6,652 nucleotides of DNA, from NCBI GenBank assembly GCA_945863785.1, contig CAMBAQ010000104.1, forward strand, positions 1 to 6,652, written 5' to 3'. Below are positions 1-6,288 of the stretch, one piece after another. Each line of letters starts with the position of its first letter. Positions within the stretch are counted from its first letter, which is position 1. A model generated the notes under the pieces. That model made no database searches. It saw only the letters and a list, made by a program, of their open reading frames with translations, and was not told the origin of the DNA. The translations under genes and the position numbers were made by a program. The DNA comes from Chthoniobacter flavus (GTDB taxonomy: Bacteria > Verrucomicrobiota > Verrucomicrobiia > Chthoniobacterales > Terrimicrobiaceae).

Positions 1-1237
1 CAGCCTTCAAAAGAAGGGTCGCATTGTGACCACCAAAGCCGAAGGAGTTGCTAAGGACGCAACGCAGCTTTGCCTCGCGTGCCACATTCGGCACGTAATC
101 GAGATCACACTCGGGATCTTGGTTTTCCAGATTGATTGTCGGCGGGATGACCCCTTTGCCAATCGCCATGGCGCACGCAGCGAGTTCGACTCCACCAGCG
201 GCTCCGAGCAAATGGCCTGTGACCGATTTCGTCGCACTGATGGCCACTTTTTTGGAATGCTCACCGAGAGCGTGTTTGATGGCCTTCGTTTCGCAAATAT
301 CGCCCAAGCCCGTGGATGTTGCGTGGGCATTGATGTAATCGATCTCCTCTGGATTGACCTTCCCATGGCGAAGTGCGATCTGAATCGCGCGCGCAGCCCC
401 CTCACCCTCCGGCATCGGAGCAGTCATATGGTAGGCGTCAGCCGTGCAACCATAGCCGGCGAGTTCACAATAAATTTTGGCCCCACGCTTCTTCGCGTGT
501 TCGTATTCCTCAAGGACAACGATGCCCGCGCCCTCACTCATGACAAAGCCATCGCGATCGCGGTCAAATGGACGACAGGCCTTGGTCGGATCATCATTGC
601 GAAGGCTCAGAGCCTTCATCGAAGCGAAGCCCCCGATGCCGAGTGGCGTGATCGTGGCCTCGCAACCACCGGCAATAAAAGCATCCGCATCGCCAAACTT
701 AATGATACGCCACGCTTCACCGATCGAGTTGTTCGCCGTCGCACAGGCCGTAACGATACACATATTCGGCCCGCGCAAATCGTATTCCATCGAAACGATG
801 CCGCTGGCCATATTGGAAATCATCATGGCGATCGTGAAGGGCGAAACCCGCGAAGGCCCTCGCGTCATCAAACGCTGCGCCTCTTGTTCCATGCTGTACA
901 GTCCACCGATCCCGCTGCCAATCATCACACCGAAACGGTTGCGATCCACCTGATCCAAATCGATACTCGAATCTTCAATGGCCATCTTGGCTCCGGCCAT
1001 AGCGAACTGAGTGAAGCGGTCTGTGCGCTTGACCGACTTCGGATTTTTAAAATAGCGAACAGGCTCAAAATCAGGAACCTCACCTGCGATCTTGCAGTCG
1101 TAGTTCGTTGAGTCAAAGGCTTGGAAACGGCGAATGCCACTCCGTCCCTCAATTAGGGATTTCCAGAATGTTTCAAGATCATTACCGACGGGGCTCACTA
1201 CGCCCATGCCAGTCACCACAACTCTTCGTTCGCTCAT
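1..1237 (-). CDS. fabF: Beta-ketoacyl-[acyl-carrier-protein] synthase II (3' end cut by window edge)
   Basis: Condensing enzyme of type II fatty-acid synthesis. It joins malonyl-ACP to a growing acyl-ACP with loss of CO2, in the cytoplasm. The frame stays open for 412 codons from the ATG at 1237 to the edge and shows the whole thiolase-fold synthase: N-terminal RRVVVTGMGVVSPVGN, nucleophile Cys165 in the TACAT block, His305 in NAHAT, Lys337 and His342 in KSVTGH, and the glycine-rich C-terminal SNSFGFGGHNA. E. coli FabF has 413 residues, so only one or a few codons are missing. The next codon begins with G, so it is not a stop. There is no SD; a T-rich TATTTTTTTCTC precedes the ATG. The neighbour upstream is a DciA-like gene 158 bp away, not acpP, which often precedes fabF. 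The family is certain. The choice of FabF over FabB rests on length and overall pattern. Confidence 0.96.
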   Translation of the reverse strand, partial: MSERRVVVTGMGVVSPVGNDLETFWKSLIEGRSGIRRFQAFDSTNYDCKIAGEVPDFEPVRYFKNPKSVKRTDRFTQFAMAGAKMAIEDSSIDLDQVDRNRFGVMIGSGIGGLYSMEQEAQRLMTRGPSRVSPFTIAMMISNMASGIVSMEYDLRGPNMCIVTACATANNSIGEAWRIIKFGDADAFIAGGCEATITPLGIGGFASMKALSLRNDDPTKACRPFDRDRDGFVMSEGAGIVVLEEYEHAKKRGAKIYCELAGYGCTADAYHMTAPMPEGEGAARAIQIALRHGKVNPEEIDYINAHATSTGLGDICETKAIKHALGEHSKKVAISATKSVTGHLLGAAGGVELAACAMAIGKGVIPPTINLENQDPECDLDYVPNVAREAKLRCVLSNSFGFGGHNATLLLKA

Positions 1238-1395
1238 GAGAAAAAAATATTAAGCAGACACCTTGCCTGCGGCAGATAATTTCTCTGGATGCACGCCAGA
1301 TTGGCAATGATAATTTTCTCCAATACGGGTTAGCGGGCTCTTTTATTTTTCAACAATAGAATCGACCGGCTTGAAAAAGCACCCTTTCTCAGAGA

Positions 1396-1758
1396 CTAGG
1401 AAATCCGAAACTTCACTTCTCGGATCACTTTTTTTCCGAAACGGGTCTGGAGTTTTTGAAGTATTTCCGCCTTCCAATTCCGCTCCAGCTCATATCGCAC
1501 GCTGGGTTGAAGCACCTGGATCGTAAGCACCCCACCGCTGAGCGCAGCCGGCACGGAGTGCTGGGCCAAAAAAGCGCCCACCACTTCCAACCACGCCTCC
1601 TTGACTTGTTGCTCGCTCAAGCGCTCATTCAAGCCCAGTCGAGGGAGAAGCTTTTGGAGAACGTCACTCACGAGGCTGCAACGATCTTTGCGCTCCGCCG
1701 CTTCGGGCAACCCTCGCCATTCGGCGATCACACGTGCTCTGAGAGAGTCCGACGACAT
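1396..1758 (-). CDS. DciA/DUF721-family protein, probable replicative helicase loader
   Basis: A 120-residue basic protein of the DUF721 family. Characterised members (DciA) help load the DnaB helicase onto DNA in bacteria that lack DnaC or DnaI; that role is family knowledge and is inferred here. The family core is visible at residues 56-91: Trp56, then EVVGAFLAQHSVP, then the strand GGVLTIQVLQPSVRYEL. A basic helical segment and a closing KFRIS strand follow. I chose the ATG at 1758. A six-codon extension to a TTG at 1776 is open, but it lies inside the terminator hairpin of the upstream ferredoxin gene. No SD is present, because six U residues of that terminator abut the ATG. Expression must therefore come from readthrough, from a very short leader, or from a later start; a GTG at codon 10 is possible. 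The fabF gene follows after 158 bp with no clear terminator between. Confidence 0.8.
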   Translation of the reverse strand: MSSDSLRARVIAEWRGLPEAAERKDRCSLVSDVLQKLLPRLGLNERLSEQQVKEAWLEVVGAFLAQHSVPAALSGGVLTIQVLQPSVRYELERNWKAEILQKLQTRFGKKVIREVKFRIS

Positions 1759-1792
1759 AAAAAAGGCCCCCGGCAATGGAATGCCGGGAGCC
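1759..1792 (-). terminator. Rho-independent terminator of the ferredoxin gene, abutting the dciA-like start
   Basis: On the minus strand the arms GGCUCCCGGCA and UGCCGGGGGCC pair over 11 positions, including one U-G wobble, around a 6-nt loop (UUCCAU). UUUUUU follows directly. The hairpin begins 24 nt past the ferredoxin stop. The wobble position is a C-A mismatch on the plus strand and there is no plus-strand T-run, so the signal points to the minus strand. The U-run is followed immediately by the ATG at 1758. Confidence 0.9.
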
Positions 1793-1816
1793 GGGTTATT
1801 TTAAAACGATGTCAAA

Positions 1817-2047
1817 TTAGGCGTCATTGCCGATGGCTTCCACCGGGCAACCATCCATTGCTTCCTGACAGAGAGCTTCCTCTTCAGGAGACTCGGCTTG
1901 TTTATAGACGTAACTGTGACCACCGTCGTCATTGCGCTTGAAGTTTGCCGGAGCGGTTTCCCTGCAGAGATCGCAATCGATGCACTGATCATCCACGTAA
2001 AATTTTCCACCCACGTTGTCGCTGTATTTGTTTGCTACGTCTGCCAT
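1817..2047 (-). CDS. Small single-cluster ferredoxin (4Fe-4S or 3Fe-4S)
   Basis: A 76-residue acidic electron carrier, expected in the cytoplasm. The cluster signature is C22-I-D-C25-D-L-C28 near the N-terminus, with the remote fourth ligand C67 in a Cys-Pro pair near the C-terminus. This is the one-cluster arrangement rather than the two-cluster clostridial one. A fifth cysteine, C60, sits seven residues before C67. Some one-cluster ferredoxins carry a disulfide in this part, but I see no partner cysteine for one here. The ATG at 2047 gives the usual family length. An upstream in-frame extension of 31 codons to 2140 runs through the divergent promoter spacer and does not look like ferredoxin. 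There is no SD, only an A-rich AAACAAAAATATC leader. The gene is divergent from hemQ and followed at once by a strong terminator, so it probably forms a single-gene transcript. Its redox partner cannot be told from the window. Confidence 0.88.
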   Translation of the reverse strand: MADVANKYSDNVGGKFYVDDQCIDCDLCRETAPANFKRNDDGGHSYVYKQAESPEEEALCQEAMDGCPVEAIGNDA

Positions 2048-2092
2048 GATATTTTTGTTTAACTGGGCCCGAAAATCGTTGCGCTTTCCACG

Positions 2093-2102
2093 GATTGCAA
2101 TC
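2093..2102. promoter_or_regulatory. 10-bp palindrome in the divergent ferredoxin/hemQ spacer
   Basis: GATTGCAATC is a perfect palindrome in the middle of the 98-bp spacer that must hold both promoters. Its position would suit a shared regulator, but a 10-bp palindrome can arise by chance and I recognise no known operator. I could not pick out convincing -35/-10 pairs for either gene. Confidence 0.2.
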
Positions 2103-2145
2103 GTTTTTTGCTCAAGTCCGAAATATTTTTCAAACAACACAAACT

Positions 2146-2964
2146 ATGCAACCACTTCCCGCTATCCTACCAACCGAAGGTCGTCACGTCATCCATCTCC
2201 TCTTCCGTGTGGAGCATGGCCAATGGGATCTCCTTGATAAACCCTCACGCATCTCGGCCAAGACAGCCCTCGCTAAGTTGGTGAGCGAGATTCGATCCAC
2301 ACCGGACACCCAGCTCCTCATCTTCAGCATGGTGACTCCGAAGGCCGATCTAGGCTTTATGCTCATCACGCCCGACCTCCATGTCGCAGACGCTTTCTCC
2401 AAGCGACTCACCTTGGCGCTCGGCCCTGATATCCTCACCCCAGCATTCAGTTGGCTCTCGATGACGGAACGTAGTGAATACACAACCAGCGACGAGGAAT
2501 ACGCGCTTAGTCTCGAAACGGAAGAGAAGCTCACCGCCGGGACTCCCGCCTTCGAGGAAAAAATGGACGCCTTCCGCAAGCGCATGACCAAATATCTTAA
2601 GGACCGCTTAGAACCCAATCTACCAGACTGGCCGGTCGTCTGCCTTTACCCCATGTCGAAACGCCGCGTTCCTGGTCAAAACTGGTATGCGCTCGATTTC
2701 GATGCCCGCAAAAAACTCATGGCTGGGCACGCGCGAGTCGGTCGCACTTACTCTGGCCGCATTCTTCAGCTCATCACTGGATCGACCGGACTCGAGGACG
2801 ATGAGTGGTTCGTCACGTTGTTCTCGAAGACAACCTCCGATGTGAAAGCGATCGTTTACGAAATGCGCTTCGATGAGGTGAGTGCACAGTATGCCGATTT
2901 CGGTGAATTTTTCATCGGGCTTCAACTTCCACTCGACGCGCTCTACTCACGAATTGGGCTTTGA
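2146..2964 (+). CDS. hemQ: Coproheme decarboxylase / HemQ (chlorite-dismutase-like family)
   Basis: A 272-residue cytoplasmic enzyme. In the coproporphyrin-dependent haem pathway HemQ (ChdC) oxidatively decarboxylates two propionates of coproheme with H2O2 to give haem b. The C-terminal half carries the family hallmarks: YPMSKRR at 168-174, with Tyr168 matching the reactive tyrosine and Lys172 the conserved lysine four residues on; NWY at 179-181; the likely proximal haem ligand His195 in GHARVGR; then ITGSTGLEDDEW and VYEMRFDEVSAQYADFGEFF. The N-terminal half is the degenerate repeat of the ferredoxin-like fold usual in the family. I chose the ATG at 2146. A 17-codon extension upstream to 2095 lies in the divergent spacer and lacks family character. 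There is no SD. The gene converges on the 476-residue gene, with 47 bp between their stops. True chlorite dismutase is less likely given the YPMSKRR signature. Confidence 0.92.
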   Translation: MQPLPAILPTEGRHVIHLLFRVEHGQWDLLDKPSRISAKTALAKLVSEIRSTPDTQLLIFSMVTPKADLGFMLITPDLHVADAFSKRLTLALGPDILTPAFSWLSMTERSEYTTSDEEYALSLETEEKLTAGTPAFEEKMDAFRKRMTKYLKDRLEPNLPDWPVVCLYPMSKRRVPGQNWYALDFDARKKLMAGHARVGRTYSGRILQLITGSTGLEDDEWFVTLFSKTTSDVKAIVYEMRFDEVSAQYADFGEFFIGLQLPLDALYSRIGL

Positions 2965-2995
2965 TGCCCAAAGTAGGAACAAAATCGTCCCTCGC

Positions 2996-3028
2996 CCCGC
3001 TACAACCGATCTTACTGCTCGGAGCGGG
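2996..3028. terminator. Possible hairpin between converging hemQ and the 476-residue gene
   Basis: Arms CCCGCT (2996-3001) and AGCGGG (3023-3028) enclose a second pair, CCGA and TCGG, around a 9-nt loop, with a 4-nt bulge on one side. The position suits a two-way terminator between convergent genes, and the structure overlaps the minus-strand stop at 3012. No T-run follows on either strand, so the call is weak. Confidence 0.25.
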
Positions 3029-4442
3029 CTTGAGGAAGACCACCCTCCTCGGTCTGAAATAATCCACGATCATTGATGATGGCCGAAACTTGAGGCGGAA
3101 CCATCTTTTCCCAAGAGTGGTCGCCCTTTCTCACTAACTCAAGAACATGCTGGGATCGGATGTAGAGATAGTCGGGATGATAGTCCTCGATGGCTCGTAT
3201 CGATTCATTCTCCAGCAAGTGGGCGTATAGATGCTTCAGCTTCGGAGCGACTCGGAAGTTCGAGCAGTCCACCAACTCCCCATCCGACGAAATGTAAGGA
3301 TAGACATAAAGCCGGACATTCTTTTTGAAAAGGCGTCCGAGTGCCTCCAGAATACCACCCTCGAGATTATTGTAGTATTTCTCGGTAAAAATCTCGCTCA
3401 GGCTTGGAATTCCGAGCGGAAGACCGATCGGCCCCGCCGTGTAGCGGGTCAAGAAATTCACCAATCGATAAAATTCACCATAATTGGAAATCAAAACCGT
3501 GCGTCCGAGCGAAGTGATCATATCCACCCGATCAAGAAAATCGCGAAGATCCAACTGACCCCCCGAGAGAAGATTCTGCATGGTGATCTCCATAAGGATT
3601 TCGGGTTTCCCATCCGGCACACCATCCTCGCGTTCAAACATACGAAGAGCCCCGTCGAGCATATCATTTGTAACCAAGGTGACGGGGCGAAAACTCCCAC
3701 GCTCGACTAGCAGTGGCTTTTTGTAGAAGGCATCTGCCGCCTGAACCACTTCGCCATCGGGCCGGAACAGGGCTGACTGAGTGAGCCCTTGAACGATCAA
3801 CTCCAGATTCATGATCCGGTTGTCGATGCCCTCGAAGGCTGGACCGGAAAACCGGATCATATCAACCTCAATGCGGCCGGGTCTCAAGTCATCGGAGAGC
3901 GACTTGATGAGGGCTCGAGCGTCACCAGAATGGTAAGCAGCGCCGTAAACCAAATTGACTCCGAAAATACCGAGCGCCTCCTGTTGCACGAGATTCTCTT
4001 CATCGAGCATGCGAACGTGCAAAATGATCTCGCTGAAAGGAGCTCGGGGCTCGTGCTGGAAACGAAGCCCCATCCAGCCGTGAGATTCATCATGGCGACG
4101 GAAGCTGCGCGCGGCAACGGTGTCCGCGAATGCGAAAAAGCGCCTGTCGGCGCCCAACACGCCATCTAACCTCTCCAGAAGGAGATCGAACTCGTGCGAA
4201 AGCATGGTTTCCAACCTCGCGCGACTCACATAGCGATCGCCTGCCCCATAAATCGCATCGCTGAATGTCATGTCATAGGCGGAAATCGTTTTTGCAATCG
4301 TTCCGGCCGCACCCCCGACGGAAAAAAAGTGTCTGGCCACCTCTTGTCCTGCACCGATTTCGGCAAACGTGCCGTAGAACCGCTTCTCTACATTGATACG
4401 AAGCGCCTTGCTCTCAACCCTAGCATCAATCTCATGTTGCAT
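3012..4442 (-). CDS. Conserved protein of unknown function, 476 residues
   Basis: A complete soluble-looking protein with no signal peptide and no clear membrane segment. I recognise its pattern as a long, strongly conserved family found in several bacterial phyla, but I know of no proven function. As I recall, automatic database names for it are inconsistent and not to be trusted. Conserved-looking blocks include RFYGTFAEIGAGQEVARHFF (21-40), GGAAGTIAKTISAYDM (43-58), the FFAFADTVAAR region (102-112), HGWMGLRFQ (121-129), GIFGVNLVYGA (158-168), YKKPLLVERGSFRPVT (240-255), GRTVLISNYGEFYRL (313-327), EKYYNNLEGGILEALGRLFK (354-373) and LYVYPY (378-383). I see no P-loop, HExxH or cysteine cluster. 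The ATG at 4442 has GAGG only one base upstream, too close for normal SD use. The M50-like gene lies 68 bp upstream on the same strand, so co-transcription is possible. Mean residue pattern and length argue for a real gene; function remains open. Confidence 0.9.
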   Translation of the reverse strand: MQHEIDARVESKALRINVEKRFYGTFAEIGAGQEVARHFFSVGGAAGTIAKTISAYDMTFSDAIYGAGDRYVSRARLETMLSHEFDLLLERLDGVLGADRRFFAFADTVAARSFRRHDESHGWMGLRFQHEPRAPFSEIILHVRMLDEENLVQQEALGIFGVNLVYGAAYHSGDARALIKSLSDDLRPGRIEVDMIRFSGPAFEGIDNRIMNLELIVQGLTQSALFRPDGEVVQAADAFYKKPLLVERGSFRPVTLVTNDMLDGALRMFEREDGVPDGKPEILMEITMQNLLSGGQLDLRDFLDRVDMITSLGRTVLISNYGEFYRLVNFLTRYTAGPIGLPLGIPSLSEIFTEKYYNNLEGGILEALGRLFKKNVRLYVYPYISSDGELVDCSNFRVAPKLKHLYAHLLENESIRAIEDYHPDYLYIRSQHVLELVRKGDHSWEKMVPPQVSAIINDRGLFQTEEGGLPQARSEQ

Positions 4443-4510
4443 ACCTCAAACCATAGGCATGTATCCGTAATTGGAAAGCTCGGAACCTGAACCTATAAAA
4501 ACTCTTCTTA

Positions 4511-5275
4511 TTATAGGAATCGCGAGACCAAGTGCACTACAGCAGCAGAAAAATCCATCGCATTTTCCAGCAGATCGCGGGCAAAACCTGTCCACGTGAC
4601 ACTCGGGGAAGCCACAATCAAAAGTGCCGAAATGAGGACCAGATTTAAAAAGTAAATCACCACGATGGAGAAAAAAATGCCCCCGTATTCAATATCCGGT
4701 TGGCCCTTTTTGATCATCCTCACCGTGTAAATCATGTGAAATGTCCAAGTGAGTCCAATACCAAAAAACAAAGACTCCGATTGTGCGGATACGCTTGGAA
4801 TCAGCAACGCCAGACCATAGGCCACAATCCAACCTGCCGTATAAAATGGGAAAAAATAGGGCGCCAAAACGACCCATGTATTTGTTTTATCCGTGATGAT
4901 GTGCCCGCCTTCCGAGGTAACACGGAAGTCATGCACGCGGCCACCATGAAGCCAGACCCAGATCGCATGGGTCAACTCGTGGCCCAGCACATAAACGATA
5001 ACGAGCTTGGGGAATCCCTCGCAGAGAATCGCTGCGATCGCGCAGCCACCGGAAAAAAACCAAAACACCGGACTGACCCAGAAAAAGTCATTGAGGGTCG
5101 TACTGAACATCGCGGTAAAAAATGTCAGCGAGAGAACCCAGCAGGGGGGGAGGAGCAGAAGCGCAACGGGAAACTTAACCCACCGCTTAGGAACGTAACC
5201 AGGTTCGACTCCAGTTAAGGAGACGTAGAGCGAGGTCAACGATTTCTTGGCAGGACGCGATCGCTTGGAGCTCAT
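4511..5275 (-). CDS. Membrane metallopeptidase, M50-like (HELTH zinc motif)
   Basis: A 254-residue integral membrane protein with about six hydrophobic segments (roughly 35-58, 65-85, 89-108, 133-160, 168-185 and 197-224). Segment three contains His99-Glu100-Leu-Thr-His103, the zinc-binding HExxH motif, placed within the membrane as in site-2-protease-like M50 enzymes. It is followed by a basic HGGRVHDFRV stretch. The classic M50 NPDG-type third-ligand motif is absent. Asp194 in GQPDIEYGG could take that role, as an inference. Such enzymes usually cut membrane-bound substrates or act in the membrane. The substrate is unknown, and an inactive relative cannot be excluded. The ATG at 5275 has no SD. 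The same frame continues upstream through a TAA stop into a tiny SD-led ORF (5285-5344). The 476-residue gene follows after 68 bp on the same strand. Confidence 0.8.
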   Translation of the reverse strand: MSSKRSRPAKKSLTSLYVSLTGVEPGYVPKRWVKFPVALLLLPPCWVLSLTFFTAMFSTTLNDFFWVSPVFWFFSGGCAIAAILCEGFPKLVIVYVLGHELTHAIWVWLHGGRVHDFRVTSEGGHIITDKTNTWVVLAPYFFPFYTAGWIVAYGLALLIPSVSAQSESLFFGIGLTWTFHMIYTVRMIKKGQPDIEYGGIFFSIVVIYFLNLVLISALLIVASPSVTWTGFARDLLENAMDFSAAVVHLVSRFL

Positions 5276-5284
5276 GTATCGGCG

Positions 5285-5344
5285 TTATGAGTGAGTTTCC
5301 CTAGTCTGAAGCGAATGATAACAAGAGCCTCGTATTGGAATCAT
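5285..5344 (-). CDS. Possible 19-codon leader ORF ahead of the M50-like gene
   Basis: AGGAG at 5353-5357 (minus strand) lies 8 nt before an ATG at 5344. The ORF reads 19 codons, beginning MIPIRGSCYHS, to a TAA at 5287-5285. Nine bases (CGCCGATAC) then lead to the M50-like ATG, in the same frame. The SD is much better than those of most genes here. It could be a leader peptide that couples translation, a remnant of a longer N-terminus broken by one stop, or chance. The peptide resembles nothing I know. Confidence 0.2.
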   Translation of the reverse strand: MIPIRGSCYHSLQTRETHS

Positions 5345-5461
5345 TATTCTTTCTCCTATAGTAACTGTTGATGACCTGTCACCACTCTGTCGGCAATGCT
5401 TACTCCTACCCGCGAAGCGAAAACAGAGGCCATAAAGAAGTCCCTTAGTCATCAGATTTGG

Positions 5462-5716
5462 TCAATCTGCCTGTGCCGCCATCTTTAACTTTTGGGCCCC
5501 AGCTAGTCGTTCAGCTATCCAGACCTTGATGAGTGATTGTCGAGGCACACCCAAGCGATCAGCCTCAAAATCGAGCTTTGTGATCATCCAGACAGGAAAG
5601 TCCACATTAACTCGCTTGGCTTGATGTCCTGGCCTGACAGCCTTCGATAGGTCGAGATAAGGCAGAATGTCCTCGTTCCCATCATCGAAAATTTTATCCA
5701 GTTCTTCCGCTGTCAT
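5462..5716 (-). CDS. brnA: BrnA-family antitoxin (ribbon-helix-helix, CopG-like)
   Basis: An 84-residue antitoxin that should bind and neutralise the BrnT toxin and repress the shared promoter. The acidic N-terminus (EELDKIFDDGNEDI) is followed by a ribbon-helix-helix DNA-binding fold: strand KRVNVDFP (34-41), helix one VWMITKLDFEADRLG (42-56) and helix two PRQSLIKVWIAERLAG (58-73). The N-terminal stretch is where antitoxins of this type usually contact the toxin, which is inferred here. The start is well supported, as GGAGG at 5726-5730 lies 9 nt upstream. The gene overlaps the 3' end of brnT by 23 bases, giving the toxin-first order typical of BrnTA operons. I see no terminator just after its stop. 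Confidence 0.86.
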   Translation of the reverse strand: MTAEELDKIFDDGNEDILPYLDLSKAVRPGHQAKRVNVDFPVWMITKLDFEADRLGVPRQSLIKVWIAERLAGAQKLKMAAQAD

Positions 5717-5975
5717 ATTGGTGTTCCTCCTTTTCGCGTGCTCGTCTCACTGAAAAAACTCGAATGGCCTCGCCTCGCAATGTGTAAAAGGCAACCCATA
5801 TCTTGCTTTTTGTTTTTCCGAGAAGTGCAAAACGTGCCTCGGTGTCACTGCGGGCCGGAATGACCAATCGATCTTCATCTTCCCACAGGACTTGGGCCTC
5901 GCGGAAGTCAATGCCATGCTTCTTCTTGTTGTTATGGCTCTTGATTGAATCATACTCGAACTCCACGGTATACAT
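5694..5975 (-). CDS. brnT: BrnT-family toxin (RelE-like ribonuclease fold)
   Basis: A 93-residue toxin of the BrnT family, a RelE-related fold. Studied members cleave RNA and halt translation. Family landmarks are EFEYD (5-9), Asn16, KKHGIDFREA (18-27) with its Lys-His-Gly core, DTEARFALLG (44-53), and the C-terminal strand IRVFSVRRAR (71-80), followed by a Glu-rich tail ending in a tyrosine. Length matches the family and the frame is intact, so the toxin is probably functional. The ATG at 5975 has GAAGG (5982-5986 on the minus strand) 6 nt upstream. The start sits inside a palindrome that may be the operator. The antitoxin gene overlaps its end. A strong terminator at 6152-6177 isolates the operon from rpsT, so it should have its own promoter between there and the start. 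Confidence 0.9.
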   Translation of the reverse strand: MYTVEFEYDSIKSHNNKKKHGIDFREAQVLWEDEDRLVIPARSDTEARFALLGKTKSKIWVAFYTLRGEAIRVFSVRRAREKEEHQYDSGRTG

Positions 5976-5983
5976 TCTATACC
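5967..5983. promoter_or_regulatory. Palindrome over the brnT start, candidate BrnA operator
   Basis: GGTATA and TATACC are perfect 6-bp inverted arms around a 5-nt spacer (CATTC). The spacer contains the brnT start codon, and the right arm overlaps the SD-like GAAGG. A ribbon-helix-helix antitoxin commonly represses its own operon at such a site. The arm match is seen directly; the operator role is inferred. Minus-strand TATAGAAT within it also resembles a -10 box. Confidence 0.4.
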
Positions 5984-6151
5984 TTCAAACTATGTGACTC
6001 AATGTTTTTTTTCTGGGCGCCCGCACCCCTCGCGTTCGAATACAAAATATCTGTGGCATTTTCAACGAAGGCATTGAGACAAAGTTTATTTAGACATTCT
6101 GAAATCCTGTTGAAGGATCAATTCCAGAAATCTACCTCACTTCAGTAGACG

Positions 6152-6177
6152 AAAAAACCAGCAAGGCATCTTGCTGG
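6152..6177 (-). terminator. Rho-independent terminator, probably ending the tRNA-rpsT transcript
   Basis: On the minus strand CCAGCAAG and CTTGCTGG form a perfect 8-bp stem with the 4-nt loop ATGC, followed directly by TTTTTT. No T-run exists on the other side, so it acts on minus-strand transcripts. It lies about 160 nt beyond the rpsT stop and about 175 nt before brnT, separating the two units. Confidence 0.85.
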
Positions 6178-6262
6178 AAATTAGGTCGCATCGCTGATGT
6201 CATTTCAACACCAAACATACAACCAAAAGTAAACCGCCCGTTTTTAATCAAACGATTTTGCA

Positions 6263-6284
6263 GGGTGGCATACCATACCCACCC
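6263..6284. repeat. Inverted repeat downstream of rpsT
   Basis: Arms GGGTGG (6263-6268) and CCACCC (6279-6284) enclose a 10-nt loop. It is the third stem-loop after the rpsT stop on the minus strand. No T-run follows closely, so it looks like a stabilising 3' structure, or chance, more than a terminator. Confidence 0.4.
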
Positions 6285-6288
6285 GAAA

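Noticed and set aside
26..1111. 361-codon open frame on the plus strand opposite fabF
   Set aside because: It is antisense to a fully motif-bearing FabF; its residues are Arg/His-rich with no family pattern, as expected of a shadow frame.
1817..2140. Longer 107-residue form of the ferredoxin
   Set aside because: The extra 31 residues cover the divergent spacer and have no ferredoxin character; the ATG at 2047 gives the normal length.
2095..2964. Longer 289-residue form of HemQ
   Set aside because: The extension uses a non-ATG start inside the promoter spacer; the ATG at 2146 fits the family length.
3231..4169. Plus-strand frames of 126-159 codons opposite the 476-residue gene
   Set aside because: They are antisense to a long conserved coding frame and show no domain pattern or start signal.
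4492..4517. CCTATAA/TTATAGG inverted repeat between the M50-like gene and the 476-residue gene
   Set aside because: Seven AT-rich pairs with a 12-nt loop, overlapping the M50-like stop and lacking a following U-run, are too weak to call a terminator.
4700..5218. 172-codon plus-strand frame opposite the M50-like gene
   Set aside because: The minus-strand frame has membrane segments and HELTH; the plus-strand frame has only low-complexity polar residues.
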